Assembly (NCBI RefSeq): GCF_039503195.1
Contig: NZ_JBCJKP010000001.1
Coordinates: forward strand, 6,076,001-6,140,000
From: Streptomyces mirabilis
Lineage (GTDB): Bacteria > Actinomycetota > Actinomycetes > Streptomycetales > Streptomycetaceae
Length of the DNA stretch: 64,000 nt
Direction of reading: 5' to 3'
A program made the position numbers and the translations under genes. Shown one piece after another: positions 51,614-61,445 of the stretch. Each line of letters opens with the position of its first letter. Within the stretch, counting starts at the first letter, position 1. The notes under the pieces were generated by a model. It made no database searches. It saw only the letters and a program-made list of their open reading frames with translations, and was not told the origin of the DNA.

Positions 51614-51997
51614 ATGGCATACGGTGTCAAGATTGCTAAGGGCGACGCTTACAAGCGTGCTGCCATCAAGCGTCGTCACATCCGGATCCGTAAGCACATC
51701 TCGGGTACGGCTGAGCGTCCGCGCCTGGTCGTGACGCGCTCCAACCGCCACATCGTGGCCCAGATCATCGACGACGTTAAGGGTCACACCCTCGCGTCGG
51801 CGTCGACCCTGGACACGACGATCCGCGGTGGCGAGGCCGACAAGTCGGCTCAGGCCAAGTCGGTCGGCGCCCTGGTCGCCGAGCGCGCCAAGGCCGCCGG
51901 TGTCGAGGCTGTCGTATTCGACCGTGGTGGCAACCAGTACGCCGGGCGCATTGCCGCCCTGGCGGACGCCGCCCGCGAAGCCGGACTCAAGTTCTGA
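51614..51997 (+). CDS. rplR: 50S ribosomal protein L18
   Basis: 127 residues. 5S rRNA-binding protein. Has [20 protein letters not shown] and the C-terminal [24 protein letters not shown]. Three bases after rplF. Confidence 0.99.
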   Translation: MAYGVKIAKGDAYKRAAIKRRHIRIRKHISGTAERPRLVVTRSNRHIVAQIIDDVKGHTLASASTLDTTIRGGEADKSAQAKSVGALVAERAKAAGVEAVVFDRGGNQYAGRIAALADAAREAGLKF

Positions 51998-52038
51998 GTC
52001 GGTTCCGTAGCTAGCGGAAACAGAGAGAGGTAATTCCA

Positions 52039-52644
52039 ATGGCTGGACCCCAGCGCCGCGGAAGCGGTGCCGGTGGCGGCGAGCGGCGGGACCGGAAGGG
52101 CCGTGACGGCGGCGCTGCTGCCGCCGAGAAGACCGCGTACGTCGAGCGCGTCGTCGCGATCAACCGCGTCGCCAAGGTTGTGAAGGGTGGTCGTCGCTTC
52201 AGCTTCACTGCGCTCGTCGTAGTGGGCGACGGTGACGGCACCGTGGGTGTCGGTTACGGCAAGGCCAAGGAGGTGCCGGCCGCCATCGCCAAGGGTGTTG
52301 AGGAGGCCAAGAAGCACTTCTTCAAGGTCCCCCGTATCCAGGGCACCATCCCGCACCCGATCACGGGCGAGAAGGCCGCGGGCGTCGTCCTGCTCAAGCC
52401 TGCTTCCCCCGGTACCGGCGTTATCGCCGGTGGCCCGGTGCGTGCTGTCCTCGAGTGCGCCGGCGTTCACGACATCCTGTCGAAGTCGCTCGGCTCGTCC
52501 AACGCGATCAACATCGTGCACGCGACCGTGGCGGCCCTCAAGGGTCTGCAGCGTCCCGAGGAGATCGCGGCTCGCCGTGGTCTGCCCCTCGAGGACGTCG
52601 CCCCCGCCGCTCTGCTGCGTGCGCGTGCGGGAGCGGGTGCGTAA
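52039..52644 (+). CDS. rpsE: 30S ribosomal protein S5
   Basis: 201 residues, with an Arg/Gly/Ala-rich N-terminal extension (about 1-30). The core has [20 protein letters not shown], in which the spectinomycin loop is wild type, and [19 protein letters not shown]. Confidence 0.99.
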   Translation: MAGPQRRGSGAGGGERRDRKGRDGGAAAAEKTAYVERVVAINRVAKVVKGGRRFSFTALVVVGDGDGTVGVGYGKAKEVPAAIAKGVEEAKKHFFKVPRIQGTIPHPITGEKAAGVVLLKPASPGTGVIAGGPVRAVLECAGVHDILSKSLGSSNAINIVHATVAALKGLQRPEEIAARRGLPLEDVAPAALLRARAGAGA

Positions 52645-52646
52645 TC

Positions 52647-52829
52647 ATGGCTCAGCTCAGGATCACGCAGACGAAGTCGTACATCGGCAGCAAGCAGAAC
52701 CACCGCGACACCCTGCGTTCGCTCGGGCTCAAGCGCCTGAACGACGTGGTCGTCAAGGAGGACCGCCCCGAGTTCCGCGGAATGGTGCACACCGTCCGCC
52801 ACCTCGTGACGGTTGAGGAGGTCGACTGA
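52647..52829 (+). CDS. rpmD: 50S ribosomal protein L30
   Basis: 60 residues from ATG 52647, two bases after rpsE. Reads [20 protein letters not shown] and has the [14 protein letters not shown] and [10 protein letters not shown] signatures. Confidence 0.98.
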   Translation: MAQLRITQTKSYIGSKQNHRDTLRSLGLKRLNDVVVKEDRPEFRGMVHTVRHLVTVEEVD

Positions 52830-52831
52830 TC

Positions 52832-53287
52832 ATGGCGGAGAACAACCCGCTCAAGATCCACAACCTCCGTCCCGCCCCGGGCGCCAAGACCGCCAAGACC
52901 CGTGTGGGTCGTGGTGAGGCGTCGAAGGGTAAGACGGCCGGTCGTGGTACCAAGGGCACGAAGGCCCGTTACCAGGTTCCGGAGCGCTTCGAGGGCGGGC
53001 AGATGCCCCTCCACATGCGCCTCCCGAAGCTGAAGGGCTTCAAGAACCCGTTCAAGACCGAGTTCCAGGTCGTGAACCTCGACAAGCTGGCCGCGCTGTA
53101 CCCGGAGGGTGGCGAGGTCACCGTCGAGGGTCTCGTCGCCAAGGGTGCCGTTCGCAAGAACAGCCTCGTCAAGGTCCTCGGCCAGGGCGAGATCTCCGTC
53201 GCGCTGCAGGTTTCGGTTGACGCCGTTTCCGGCTCCGCCAAGGAGAAGATCACCGCCGCCGGCGGTACCGTCACCGAGCTCGTCTGA
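52832..53287 (+). CDS. rplO: 50S ribosomal protein L15
   Basis: 151 residues. Late-assembly protein with a glycine-rich extended N-terminus ([20 protein letters not shown]) and a globular C-terminal domain. Two bases after rpmD. 228 bp follow before secY. Confidence 0.98.
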   Translation: MAENNPLKIHNLRPAPGAKTAKTRVGRGEASKGKTAGRGTKGTKARYQVPERFEGGQMPLHMRLPKLKGFKNPFKTEFQVVNLDKLAALYPEGGEVTVEGLVAKGAVRKNSLVKVLGQGEISVALQVSVDAVSGSAKEKITAAGGTVTELV

Positions 53288-53515
53288 TCTTTTCAGGCGT
53301 CTCGATGACATGAGCGATCCCGACCGGGGGTGCCCTTACAAATGGGGTATCCCCGGTTGGTCGTTCCTAGGGGGGCAGTCTCGCCGGTAAGGTGGCCTGC
53401 ACTGCCGACTTTCGTCCGGCGTTCCGTCGGGCGGCAGTCGACCGATACCTACCTATTCGTCGAACCTCAAGACCGTCACCTCTGACGCAGTTGCGCGGGG
53501 GTCGCAGGAGGCACC

Positions 53516-54829
53516 GTGCTCACCGCGTTCGCCCGGGCGTTCAAGACGCCCGACCTGCGCAAGAAGCTGCTCTTCACGCTCGGCATCATCGTGGTCTACC
53601 GGGTCGGTACCCACGTACCGATCCCAGGTGTCGACTACAAGAACGTCCAGACCTGCATCGACGTGGCCAAGGGCAACCAGGGTCTGTTCGGGCTGGTCAA
53701 CATGTTCAGTGGTGGTGCGCTGCTGCAGATCACGATCTTCGCGCTCGGCATCATGCCGTACATCACGGCGAGCATCATTCTGCAGCTGCTGACGGTGGTG
53801 ATTCCGCGCCTCGAAGCCCTCAAGAAGGAGGGCTCGGCCGGCACTGCGAAGATCACGCAGTACACCCGTTATCTGACGGTGGCGCTGGCGATCCTGCAGG
53901 GCACCGGCCTTGTCGCGACCGCCCGCAGCGGCGCTCTGTTCAGTGGCTGCCAGGTGGCCAACCAGATCGTTCCTGACCAGTCGATCTTCCAGACCGTCGT
54001 GATGGTCGTCACCATGACCGCCGGTACGGGCGTCGTCATGTGGCTGGGCGAGCTCATCACCGACCGCGGCATCGGCAACGGCATGTCGATCCTCATGTTC
54101 ATCTCGATCGCCGCGACCTTCCCGTCCGCGCTGTGGGCGATCAAGACGCAGGGCACGCTGGCCGGCGGCTGGATCGAGTTCGGCACCGTGATCGCGGTCG
54201 GACTGGTCATGGTCGCGCTGGTCGTCTTCGTCGAGCAGGCCCAGCGGCGCATCCCGGTCCAGTACGCGAAGCGCATGATCGGGCGCCGGTCCTACGGCGG
54301 TACGTCCACTTACATCCCGCTGAAGGTGAATCAGGCGGGTGTGATTCCCGTCATCTTCGCGTCGTCGCTGCTCTACATCCCGGCCCTCATCGCACAGTTC
54401 TCGAAGGGCAACTCGGGCTGGAAGACCTGGGTCACGCAGAACCTGACCAAGGGCGATCACCCCATCTACCTGGTCTCTTACTTCCTCCTGATCGTTTTCT
54501 TCGCGTTCTTCTACGTGGCGATCTCGTTCAACCCCGAGGAAGTCGCGGACAACATGAAGAAGTATGGTGGCTTCATCCCGGGCATCCGGGCTGGTCGGCC
54601 GACCGCTGAGTACCTGAGCTACGTACTCAACCGGATCACCTGGCCGGGGTCGCTGTATCTGGGTCTGATCGCTCTCGTGCCGACAATGGCGTTGGTGGGT
54701 TTCGGGGCAACCGGCAATTTCCCGTTCGGTGGTACCAGCATCCTGATCATCGTGGGTGTCGGTCTTGAGACGGTGAAGCAGATCGAGAGCCAGCTTCAGC
54801 AGCGCAATTACGAAGGGTTCCTCCGCTGA
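53516..54829 (+). CDS. secY: preprotein translocase subunit SecY
   Basis: Central channel of SecYEG, 437 residues from GTG 53516, ten membrane helices. Opening segment [20 protein letters not shown]; plug region after VPIPGVD; the cytosolic loops hold [20 protein letters not shown] (binding site for SecA and ribosome). It overlaps adk by one base (TGATG). Confidence 0.99.
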   Translation: MLTAFARAFKTPDLRKKLLFTLGIIVVYRVGTHVPIPGVDYKNVQTCIDVAKGNQGLFGLVNMFSGGALLQITIFALGIMPYITASIILQLLTVVIPRLEALKKEGSAGTAKITQYTRYLTVALAILQGTGLVATARSGALFSGCQVANQIVPDQSIFQTVVMVVTMTAGTGVVMWLGELITDRGIGNGMSILMFISIAATFPSALWAIKTQGTLAGGWIEFGTVIAVGLVMVALVVFVEQAQRRIPVQYAKRMIGRRSYGGTSTYIPLKVNQAGVIPVIFASSLLYIPALIAQFSKGNSGWKTWVTQNLTKGDHPIYLVSYFLLIVFFAFFYVAISFNPEEVADNMKKYGGFIPGIRAGRPTAEYLSYVLNRITWPGSLYLGLIALVPTMALVGFGATGNFPFGGTSILIIVGVGLETVKQIESQLQQRNYEGFLR

Positions 54830-55491
54830 TGCGAATCGTCCTCGTCGGGCCGCCCGGTGCCGGGAAGGGAACGCAGGCTGCGTTCCTTGCCAAGAACCTG
54901 GGGATTCCGCACATCTCCACGGGCGACCTCTTCCGCGCCAACATCAGTCAGGGCACGGAGCTGGGCAAGCAGGCCAAGGCGTACATGGACGCGGGCAAGC
55001 TCGTGCCGGACGAGGTCACCATCGGGATGGCCAAGGACCGCATGGAGCAGCCCGACGCCGCCAACGGCTTCCTGCTGGACGGCTTCCCTCGTAACGTCTC
55101 GCAGGCCGAGGCGCTGGACGAGATGCTCAAGACCGAGGGCATGAAGCTGGACGCGGTGCTGGACCTGGAGGTCCCCGAGGACGAGGTGGTCAAGCGCATC
55201 GCGGGCCGCCGCATCTGCCGCAACGACTCTTCGCACGTCTTCCACGTGACGTACAAGCAGCCGAAGCAGGAAGGCGTCTGTGACGTCTGCGGCGGCGAGC
55301 TGTACCAGCGGGACGACGACTCCGAGGAGACGGTCCGTACGCGTCTCGAGGTCTACCACACGCAGACCGAGCCGATCATCGACTACTACGCCCGTCAGGG
55401 CCTGGTCGTGACGATCTCGGCGCTCGGCAAGGTGGAAGAGGTCACGGGGCGCGCCATGGAGGCGCTCAAGAGCAAGGTCGGCGACAAGTAG
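54829..55491 (+). CDS. adk: adenylate kinase
   Basis: Interconverts ATP + AMP and 2 ADP; 220 residues. P-loop [13 protein letters not shown]-binding STGDLFR and [11 protein letters not shown], and a long LID with Cys/His ligand candidates ([13 protein letters not shown] and CDVCGG), so a zinc LID is likely. Usual secY-adk-map order. Confidence 0.98.
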   Translation: MRIVLVGPPGAGKGTQAAFLAKNLGIPHISTGDLFRANISQGTELGKQAKAYMDAGKLVPDEVTIGMAKDRMEQPDAANGFLLDGFPRNVSQAEALDEMLKTEGMKLDAVLDLEVPEDEVVKRIAGRRICRNDSSHVFHVTYKQPKQEGVCDVCGGELYQRDDDSEETVRTRLEVYHTQTEPIIDYYARQGLVVTISALGKVEEVTGRAMEALKSKVGDK

Positions 55492-55506
55492 TCGTCACGC
55501 TGCCAT

Positions 55507-55539
55507 CGGCCGCGGTGCCCTCCGGGGGTGCCGCGGCCG
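55507..55539 (+). terminator. hairpin after adk
   Basis: Stem CGGCCGCGG/CCGCGGCCG (55507-55515, 55531-55539), 15 bases after the adk stop, followed by TAGTGTTG. Likely a terminator or attenuator between adk and map. Confidence 0.6.
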
Positions 55540-55631
55540 TAGTGTTGTGCAGGTGGTTGTGTACGTAGTGGTGCACGACCTGGTTGGGTACGTCGTCGGA
55601 ATGACGGAGAAGACGGAGAGCGCGGGCCGCC

Positions 55632-56468
55632 ATGGTGCAGATCAAGACCCCTGAGCAGATCGCCAAGATGCGTGCGGCGGGGTTGGTCGTCGCGGCCATT
55701 CACGCGGCCACCCGTGAGGCGGCCGTGCCGGGTGCCACGACGAAGGACCTGGACGAGGTCGCGCGCAAGGTGCTGGCCGAGCACGGGGCGAAGTCGAACT
55801 TCCTCGGGTACGGCGGTTTCCCCGCGACCATCTGCACCTCGGCCAACGAGGTCGTCGTCCACGGCATCCCGTCCGACGAGGTGGTCCTGAAGGACGGCGA
55901 CATCATCTCGATCGACTGCGGCGCGATCGTGGACGGCTGGCACGGGGACGCGGCGTACACCGCGTTCGTGGGCTCCGGTCACGCCCCGGAGCTGCTCGAG
56001 CTCTCCCGGGTGACCGAGGAGTCGATGTGGGCGGGCATCGCGGCGATGAAGCAGGGCAACCGGCTCGTCGACGTCTCGCGTGCGATCGAGACGTACATCC
56101 GCCGCCAGCCGAAGCCCGGCGGCGGCAAGTACGGAATCATCGAGGACTACGGCGGCCACGGCATCGGCACCGAGATGCACATGGACCCGCACCTGCTGAA
56201 CTACGTCGAGAAGCGGCGCGGCAAGGGGCCGAAGCTGGTCCCCGGCTTCTGCCTGGCCATCGAGCCGATGGTGTCCTTGGGCACGCCGCGGACCGAGGTG
56301 CTGGAGGACGACTGGACCGTCATCACGACGGACGGCACGTGGTCCTCGCACTGGGAGCACTCGGTGGCGCTGACGGAGGAGGGCCCGCTGGTCCTCACGG
56401 CCCCGGACGGCGGCAGGGCGAAGCTGGCGGAGCACGGGATCACGGCGGCGCCGGACCCACTGGCCTGA
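55632..56468 (+). CDS. map: methionine aminopeptidase, type I
   Basis: Removes the initiator Met from nascent proteins; 278 residues. Metal ligands: D in ISIDCGAIVDGWHGDAA (two Asp), His in GGHGIGTEMH, and Glu in LAIEPM and WEHSVAL. ATG 55632. The last codons (PDPLA-stop) belong to a degenerate tandem repeat that continues downstream. Confidence 0.97.
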   Translation: MVQIKTPEQIAKMRAAGLVVAAIHAATREAAVPGATTKDLDEVARKVLAEHGAKSNFLGYGGFPATICTSANEVVVHGIPSDEVVLKDGDIISIDCGAIVDGWHGDAAYTAFVGSGHAPELLELSRVTEESMWAGIAAMKQGNRLVDVSRAIETYIRRQPKPGGGKYGIIEDYGGHGIGTEMHMDPHLLNYVEKRRGKGPKLVPGFCLAIEPMVSLGTPRTEVLEDDWTVITTDGTWSSHWEHSVALTEEGPLVLTAPDGGRAKLAEHGITAAPDPLA

Positions 56469-56695
56469 CGGCGCCGGACCTGTTGGTCTCATGGCGCCGG
56501 TCCTGTTGGGCTGACGGCGCCGGACCCTGTGGGTCGGATGGTCGCCGGTCCTGCTGGGCCGACGGTGGCAGACCCGTTGGCCTGATGGTGCCGGGCCCCT
56601 TGGCCTGACGGCGCCTCCCCGCCGGCCTCGTCTGATGCTGCTGGACCCGTTGGCCTGATGGTGCCGACCCGGTGCTGGCGGACCCGCTGGTCTCA
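56445..56695 (+). repeat. degenerate tandem repeat downstream of map
   Basis: About ten imperfect copies of a 23-24 bp unit of the type CTGACGGCGCCGGACCCGTTGG, starting in the last codons of map and ending near 56695. Copies differ at several positions, so it is old. The stretch 56469-56993 holds this array, then GC-rich sequence and the infA promoter; no gene seen. Confidence 0.7.
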
Positions 56696-56882
56696 CCGTG
56701 GCGGGCGGGGGCGGGTCGGTGGGTGTGGGGGATCGCGGCACCCGGGCGGAGGTACCGGGCGGATACGGCGGGTGGCGGTGTGATCGCCGTACGTCTCCGC
56801 GGTGCCGCCCCGGAGGGTCCGCGGAGACGCGTTGACGACCCTCGTTGCTTAACGATCTCCGTAGTGGGGCATTCTTTCTCGA

Positions 56883-56912
56883 TTCGTCTTTCCGAGAGGC
56901 CTGACGTAGACT
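56883..56912 (+). promoter_or_regulatory. candidate infA promoter
   Basis: TTCGTC (56883-56888), an 18-bp spacer and TAGACT (56907-56912). Good -10, weak -35, about 80 bp before the infA start. A promoter is expected after the repeat array. Confidence 0.5.
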
Positions 56913-56993
56913 GACTCGTCGGCTCTCGTGCACCCGCATGTCTGCATGCGCTCGTGCGAAGTCGATCAAGGTAGTCGATTCGAAGGGCGAAGC

Positions 56994-57215
56994 GTGGCCA
57001 AGAAGCAAGGTGCCATCGAGATCGAGGGCACTGTCGTCGAGTCTCTTCCGAACGCCATGTTCAAGGTCGAGCTCCAGAACGGCCACCAGGTCCTGGCACA
57101 CATCAGCGGCAAGATGCGTATGCACTACATCCGCATCCTCCCTGACGACCGGGTCGTGGTGGAGTTGTCTCCGTACGACCTGACGCGTGGCCGCATCGTC
57201 TACCGGTACAAGTAG
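56994..57215 (+). CDS. infA: translation initiation factor IF-1
   Basis: 73 residues from GTG 56994 behind AAGGGCGA; the frame is open further upstream but that part is not family-like. One OB fold: [39 protein letters not shown] and the C-terminal RGRIVYRYK. Confidence 0.98.
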   Translation: MAKKQGAIEIEGTVVESLPNAMFKVELQNGHQVLAHISGKMRMHYIRILPDDRVVVELSPYDLTRGRIVYRYK

Positions 57216-57284
57216 ATCTTGCCCTTACTCCGTGTTCCCGGTTCCGGGACGCGGGGGGTGGCACTGACCCGGAGAACCTCACCA

Positions 57285-57398
57285 ATGAAGGTCAAGCCGA
57301 GCGTCAAGAAGATCTGCGACAAGTGCAGGGTGATCCGCCGTCACGGTCGGGTCATGGTCATCTGCGAAAACCCGCGCCACAAGCAGCGCCAGGGCTGA
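57285..57398 (+). CDS. rpmJ: 50S ribosomal protein L36, zinc type
   Basis: 37 residues: [20 protein letters not shown] followed by [17 protein letters not shown]. The Cys-x2-Cys, Cys and His ligands of the zinc ribbon are all present (C11, C14, C27, H32). GGAGAA lies eight bases before ATG. Sits between infA and rpsM as usual. Confidence 0.97.
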   Translation: MKVKPSVKKICDKCRVIRRHGRVMVICENPRHKQRQG

Positions 57399-57497
57399 CG
57401 CACGACCGCACCTTCTGCATCCGCAGATACTTCGCGCGACGCAAGCAGTACATGTTCATACGCAGAACCCAGGACTGAGTCTCATCAGACCTGACAC

Positions 57498-57516
57498 CCC
57501 CGGTCGGAGGCCGGGG
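57498..57516 (+). promoter_or_regulatory. leader hairpin before rpsM
   Basis: Stem CCCCGG/CCGGGG with a 7-nt loop, in the 211-bp gap between rpmJ and rpsM. It may belong to a control element for the alpha operon; only the structure is seen. Confidence 0.35.
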
Positions 57517-57609
57517 ACCCGGTTCGTACCGAATCTTCGACAAGAGGAGAGGACGGCGGGCGGGATCCGGTTCTGCGGAAGACCTCCGAACGACAACTGG
57601 AGCCATTGA

Positions 57610-57990
57610 ATGGCACGCGTTTCCGGTGTTGACATCCCTCGCGAAAAGCGTGTGGAGGTCGCCCTGACCTACGTGTTCGGCATCGGCCGGACCCTTTCCC
57701 AGCAGACGCTGGCCGAGACCGGCGTGAACCCGAACACCCGCGTTCGTGACCTCTCCGAAGAAGAGCTGGTCAAGATCCGCGAGTACGTGGACGCCAACAT
57801 CAAGACCGAGGGTGACCTCCGTCGCGAGATCCAGGCCGACATCCGCCGCAAGGTCGAGATCGGCTGCTACCAGGGTCTGCGCCACCGTCGTGGCCTGCCC
57901 GTCCACGGTCAGCGCACCAGCACGAACGCTCGTACCCGCAAGGGCCCGCGTCGCGCCATCGCCGGTAAGAAGAAGCCGGGCAAGAAGTAG
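57610..57990 (+). CDS. rpsM: 30S ribosomal protein S13
   Basis: 126 residues. Head protein contacting tRNA and bridge B1. Starts [22 protein letters not shown]-terminal [20 protein letters not shown] tail reaches the P site. Confidence 0.99.
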   Translation: MARVSGVDIPREKRVEVALTYVFGIGRTLSQQTLAETGVNPNTRVRDLSEEELVKIREYVDANIKTEGDLRREIQADIRRKVEIGCYQGLRHRRGLPVHGQRTSTNARTRKGPRRAIAGKKKPGKK

Positions 57991-58054
57991 TCCTCAGCGG
58001 ACGCTTATCAGCGGTCTTCGCTGTAGGACCGACCACCTCCCGTAGGAGTAATAG

Positions 58055-58459
58055 ATGCCCCCCAAGGGTCGTCAGGGCGCTGCCAAGAAGGTGCGCCGCA
58101 AGGAAAAGAAGAACGTCGCTCACGGGCACGCTCACATCAAGAGCACGTTCAACAACACCATCGTCTCGATCACCGACCCCTCGGGCAACGTGATCTCCTG
58201 GGCCTCCGCCGGCCACGTCGGCTTCAAGGGCTCGCGCAAGTCCACCCCCTTCGCCGCGCAGATGGCCGCCGAGTCGGCCGCCCGTCGCGCGCAGGAGCAC
58301 GGCATGCGCAAGGTTGACGTCTTCGTGAAGGGCCCGGGCTCCGGTCGCGAGACCGCGATCCGCTCCCTCCAGGCCACTGGCCTCGAGGTCGGCTCCATCC
58401 AGGACGTCACCCCCACCCCGCACAACGGCTGCCGTCCGCCCAAGCGCCGCCGCGTCTGA
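58055..58459 (+). CDS. rpsK: 30S ribosomal protein S11
   Basis: 134 residues. Platform protein. Has [20 protein letters not shown] and the C-terminal signature [18 protein letters not shown]. Confidence 0.99.
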   Translation: MPPKGRQGAAKKVRRKEKKNVAHGHAHIKSTFNNTIVSITDPSGNVISWASAGHVGFKGSRKSTPFAAQMAAESAARRAQEHGMRKVDVFVKGPGSGRETAIRSLQATGLEVGSIQDVTPTPHNGCRPPKRRRV

Positions 58460-58574
58460 GGCTCGGTTGTCTTGAGGTTGCGGGCGGTACGGCTCTTCGG
58501 AGACGTGCCGCCCGTACCCTTGCAGTAGCAGCAGGGCGTCAAATAGCGGGCGCCCATGACTGAAGGATCGCAAC

Positions 58575-59597
58575 ATGCTGATTGCTCAGCGTCCCTCGTT
58601 GACCGAAGAGGTCGTCGACGAATTCCGCTCCCGGTTCGTGATCGAGCCGCTGGAGCCGGGCTTCGGCTACACCCTCGGCAACTCCCTGCGTCGCACGCTC
58701 CTGTCCTCGATCCCGGGTGCGGCGGTCACGTCCATCCGCATCGACGGCGTTCTGCACGAGTTCACCACCGTGCCGGGCGTCAAGGAGGACGTCACCGACC
58801 TGATCCTCAACATCAAGCAGCTGGTCGTCTCCTCGGAGCACGACGAGCCGGTCGTGATGTACCTGCGCAAGCAGGGCCCGGGTCTGGTCACCGCCGCCGA
58901 CATCGCGCCTCCGGCCGGTGTCGAGGTGCACAACCCCGACCTCGTCCTCGCCACGCTCAACGGCAAGGGCAAGCTGGAGATGGAGCTGACCGTCGAGCGC
59001 GGTCGCGGCTACGTCTCCGCCGTTCAGAACAAGCAGGTCGGTCAGGAGATCGGGCGCATCCCGGTCGACTCGATCTACTCGCCGGTGCTGAAGGTCACGT
59101 ACAAGGTCGAGGCGACCCGTGTCGAGCAGCGCACCGACTTCGACAAGCTGATCGTCGACGTCGAGACCAAGCAGGCCATGCGTCCCCGTGACGCCATGGC
59201 GTCGGCCGGTAAGACCCTGGTCGAGCTGTTCGGTCTGGCTCGCGAGCTCAACATCGACGCCGAGGGCATCGACATGGGCCCGTCCCCCACGGACGCCGCC
59301 CTCGCCGCGGACCTCGCGCTGCCGATCGAGGAGCTCGAGCTCACCGTTCGTTCGTACAACTGCCTCAAGCGTGAGGGCATCCACTCCGTGGGTGAGCTCG
59401 TCGCCCGCTCCGAGGCCGACCTGCTGGACATCCGCAACTTCGGTGCGAAGTCCATCGACGAGGTCAAGGCGAAGCTGGCCGGCATGGGCCTGGCCCTCAA
59501 GGACAGCCCGCCCGGATTCGACCCGACCGCTGCCGCCGACGCCTTTGGTGCCGACGACGACGCGGACGCGGGCTTTGTGGAGACCGAGCAGTACTAA
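58575..59597 (+). CDS. rpoA: RNA polymerase alpha subunit
   Basis: 340 residues. N-terminal dimerisation domain (about 1-230) with [22 protein letters not shown]; linker; C-terminal DNA/activator-binding domain (about 245-310) with [20 protein letters not shown] and [15 protein letters not shown]. Acidic C-terminal tail. In Streptomyces rpsD lies elsewhere, so rpoA directly follows rpsK. Confidence 0.99.
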   Translation: MLIAQRPSLTEEVVDEFRSRFVIEPLEPGFGYTLGNSLRRTLLSSIPGAAVTSIRIDGVLHEFTTVPGVKEDVTDLILNIKQLVVSSEHDEPVVMYLRKQGPGLVTAADIAPPAGVEVHNPDLVLATLNGKGKLEMELTVERGRGYVSAVQNKQVGQEIGRIPVDSIYSPVLKVTYKVEATRVEQRTDFDKLIVDVETKQAMRPRDAMASAGKTLVELFGLARELNIDAEGIDMGPSPTDAALAADLALPIEELELTVRSYNCLKREGIHSVGELVARSEADLLDIRNFGAKSIDEVKAKLAGMGLALKDSPPGFDPTAAADAFGADDDADAGFVETEQY

Positions 59598-59645
59598 GAG
59601 CTCGGGTTCCACTGCCGGTTCCAGGCTGCGGGCCGGTTCTTGGCT

Positions 59646-59680
59646 GGTCGCGCAGTTCCCCGCGCCCCTTACGGGGCGCG
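59646..59680. repeat. copy of a dispersed intergenic repeat with hairpin
   Basis: 59646-59668 is the exact reverse complement of 23651-23673 (23 nt). It continues into a CGCGCCCC-TTAC-GGGGCGCG hairpin (59661-59680). It lies between rpoA and rplQ and may stop or slow transcription there. Confidence 0.7.
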
Positions 59681-59790
59681 GGTCCTCCGGCGCCTTGCAA
59701 GAGGTGACCGGATCTCCGACGGGCGATCGCCCGCTCGGACACTGACCTCGGTACCTGATACGGCCGGGGCAGACACCTAGGAGAAACACC

Positions 59791-60300
59791 ATGCCGAAGC
59801 CCACCAAGGGTGCCCGTCTGGGCGGCAGCGCCGCGCACGAGAAGCTGCTCCTCGCGAACCTCGCGAAGTCGCTCTTCGAGCACGGTCGCATCACCACCAC
59901 CGAGGCGAAGGCCCGTCGCCTGCGCCCGTACGCGGAGCGTCTGGTCACCAAGGCGAAGAAGGGTGACCTTCACAACCGCCGTCAGGTGCTCTCGGTGATC
60001 ACGGACAAGAGCATCGTGCACACGCTCTTCACCGAGATCGGCCCGCGCTACGAGAACCGCCCGGGTGGCTACACCCGTATCACCAAGATCGGTAACCGCC
60101 GTGGCGACAACGCGCCCATGGCCGTCATCGAGCTGGTGGAGGCCCTGACCGTGGCCCAGCAGGCCACCGGTGAGGCCGAGGCGGCCACCAAGCGTGCCGC
60201 CAAGGACGCCGAGGTCAAGACCGAGGCTCCGGCCAAGGTCGAGGACGCCAAGGTCGAGGACGCCGCCGAGGCTCCCGCCGAGGAGTCGAAGGACGCCTGA
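59791..60300 (+). CDS. rplQ: 50S ribosomal protein L17
   Basis: 169 residues; the family core (about 1-120) starts [20 protein letters not shown]. The extra C-terminal 50 residues are an Ala/Glu/Lys-rich actinobacterial tail ending ESKDA. GGAGAAA before ATG. Ends before a strong terminator. Confidence 0.98.
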   Translation: MPKPTKGARLGGSAAHEKLLLANLAKSLFEHGRITTTEAKARRLRPYAERLVTKAKKGDLHNRRQVLSVITDKSIVHTLFTEIGPRYENRPGGYTRITKIGNRRGDNAPMAVIELVEALTVAQQATGEAEAATKRAAKDAEVKTEAPAKVEDAKVEDAAEAPAEESKDA

Positions 60301-60317
60301 GGCACTGCCTGGCTGTG

Positions 60318-60351
60318 AGCGGGTCCGTCCCTTCGGGGGCGGGCCCGCTTT
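60318..60351 (+). terminator. terminator after rplQ
   Basis: A 14-bp stem with two G-T pairs (60318-60331 with 60336-60349), a TTCG tetraloop and a short T-run. It ends the alpha operon; truA starts 40 bp later, perhaps by read-through. Confidence 0.8.
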
Positions 60352-60392
60352 CGCGTTTCCGGCACAGTTGCCGGCCTTGAGAGGATCTAGGT

Positions 60393-61250
60393 GTGAGTGA
60401 CGAAGTACAGGCCGGGTTCGTACGGGTGCGTTTGGATCTGTCGTACGACGGGACCGAGTTCTCCGGGTGGGCCAAGCAGGCCTCGGGGCGCCGGACCGTG
60501 CAGGGGGAGATAGAGGACGCCCTCAGGACCGTCACGCGGTCCAGGGACACCACGTACGAGCTGACCGTCGCCGGGCGCACCGACGCTGGCGTGCACGCGC
60601 GCGGGCAGGTGGCGCACGTCGATCTGCCCGTCGAGCTGTGGGCCGAGCACGAGGAGAAGCTGCTCAAGCGGCTGGCCGGGCGGCTGTCCAAGGACGTGCG
60701 GGTGTGGTCCCTGAGGGAGGCACCCAGCGGGTTCAACGCCCGCTTCTCCGCGATCTGGCGGCGGTACGCGTACCGGGTCACCGACAATCCCGGGGGAGTG
60801 GACCCCCTGCTGCGGGGGCACGTCCTGTGGCACGACTGGCCGCTCGACGTCGACGCCATGAACGAGGCGGCCGAGCGGCTCGTGGGTGAGCACGACTTCG
60901 CCGCCTACTGCAAGAAGCGCGAGGGCGCCACGACCATTCGTACGCTCCAGGAGCTGAGCCTGGTGCGCGGGGACGACGGGGTCATCACCGCCACCGTCCG
61001 TGCCGACGCCTTCTGCCACAACATGGTGCGCTCGCTCATCGGCGCGCTGCTGTTCGTGGGGGACGGGCACCGCGGGCCCGACTGGCCCGGGAAGGTGCTC
61101 GCGGCCGGCGTACGGGACTCGGCCGTCCATGTCGTACGGCCGCACGGGCTGACCCTGGAGGAGGTCGGCTACCCCGCGGACGAACTGCTCGCCGCGCGCA
61201 ACAAGGAGGCGCGGAACCGGCGGACGCTGCCGGGGGCCGGCTGCTGCTGA
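60393..61250 (+). CDS. truA: tRNA pseudouridine synthase A
   Basis: Makes pseudouridine at positions 38-40 of tRNA anticodon stems. 285 residues from GTG 60393. [12 protein letters not shown] opening, catalytic D64 in [16 protein letters not shown], and the [16 protein letters not shown] helix near the C-terminus. Conserved placement after rplQ. Confidence 0.97.
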   Translation: MSDEVQAGFVRVRLDLSYDGTEFSGWAKQASGRRTVQGEIEDALRTVTRSRDTTYELTVAGRTDAGVHARGQVAHVDLPVELWAEHEEKLLKRLAGRLSKDVRVWSLREAPSGFNARFSAIWRRYAYRVTDNPGGVDPLLRGHVLWHDWPLDVDAMNEAAERLVGEHDFAAYCKKREGATTIRTLQELSLVRGDDGVITATVRADAFCHNMVRSLIGALLFVGDGHRGPDWPGKVLAAGVRDSAVHVVRPHGLTLEEVGYPADELLAARNKEARNRRTLPGAGCC

Positions 61251-61388
61251 ACCGGCTGTCGGCGGAGGACCGGAAGGCGGTGGCACGGCCCACTGCACGG
61301 GCCGTCGGCAGGGCCATGGACGCGCCCGGTCGCGGCCTCCGTCGGCGCATGGAGGTCGGCCACGAGGACCTGCCGCGCGGAAAGCGAG

Positions 61389-61421
61389 GCCCCGCCCTGG
61401 GCCGCTGTCCGAGGGCGGGGC
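61389..61421. terminator. bidirectional terminator between truA and the surface protein
   Basis: A 10-bp stem GCCCCGCCCT/AGGGCGGGGC (61389-61398 with 61412-61421), between two convergent genes. Confidence 0.7.
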
Positions 61422-61445
61422 TGTTCAGCCGGGTCGCAGTCGTGC

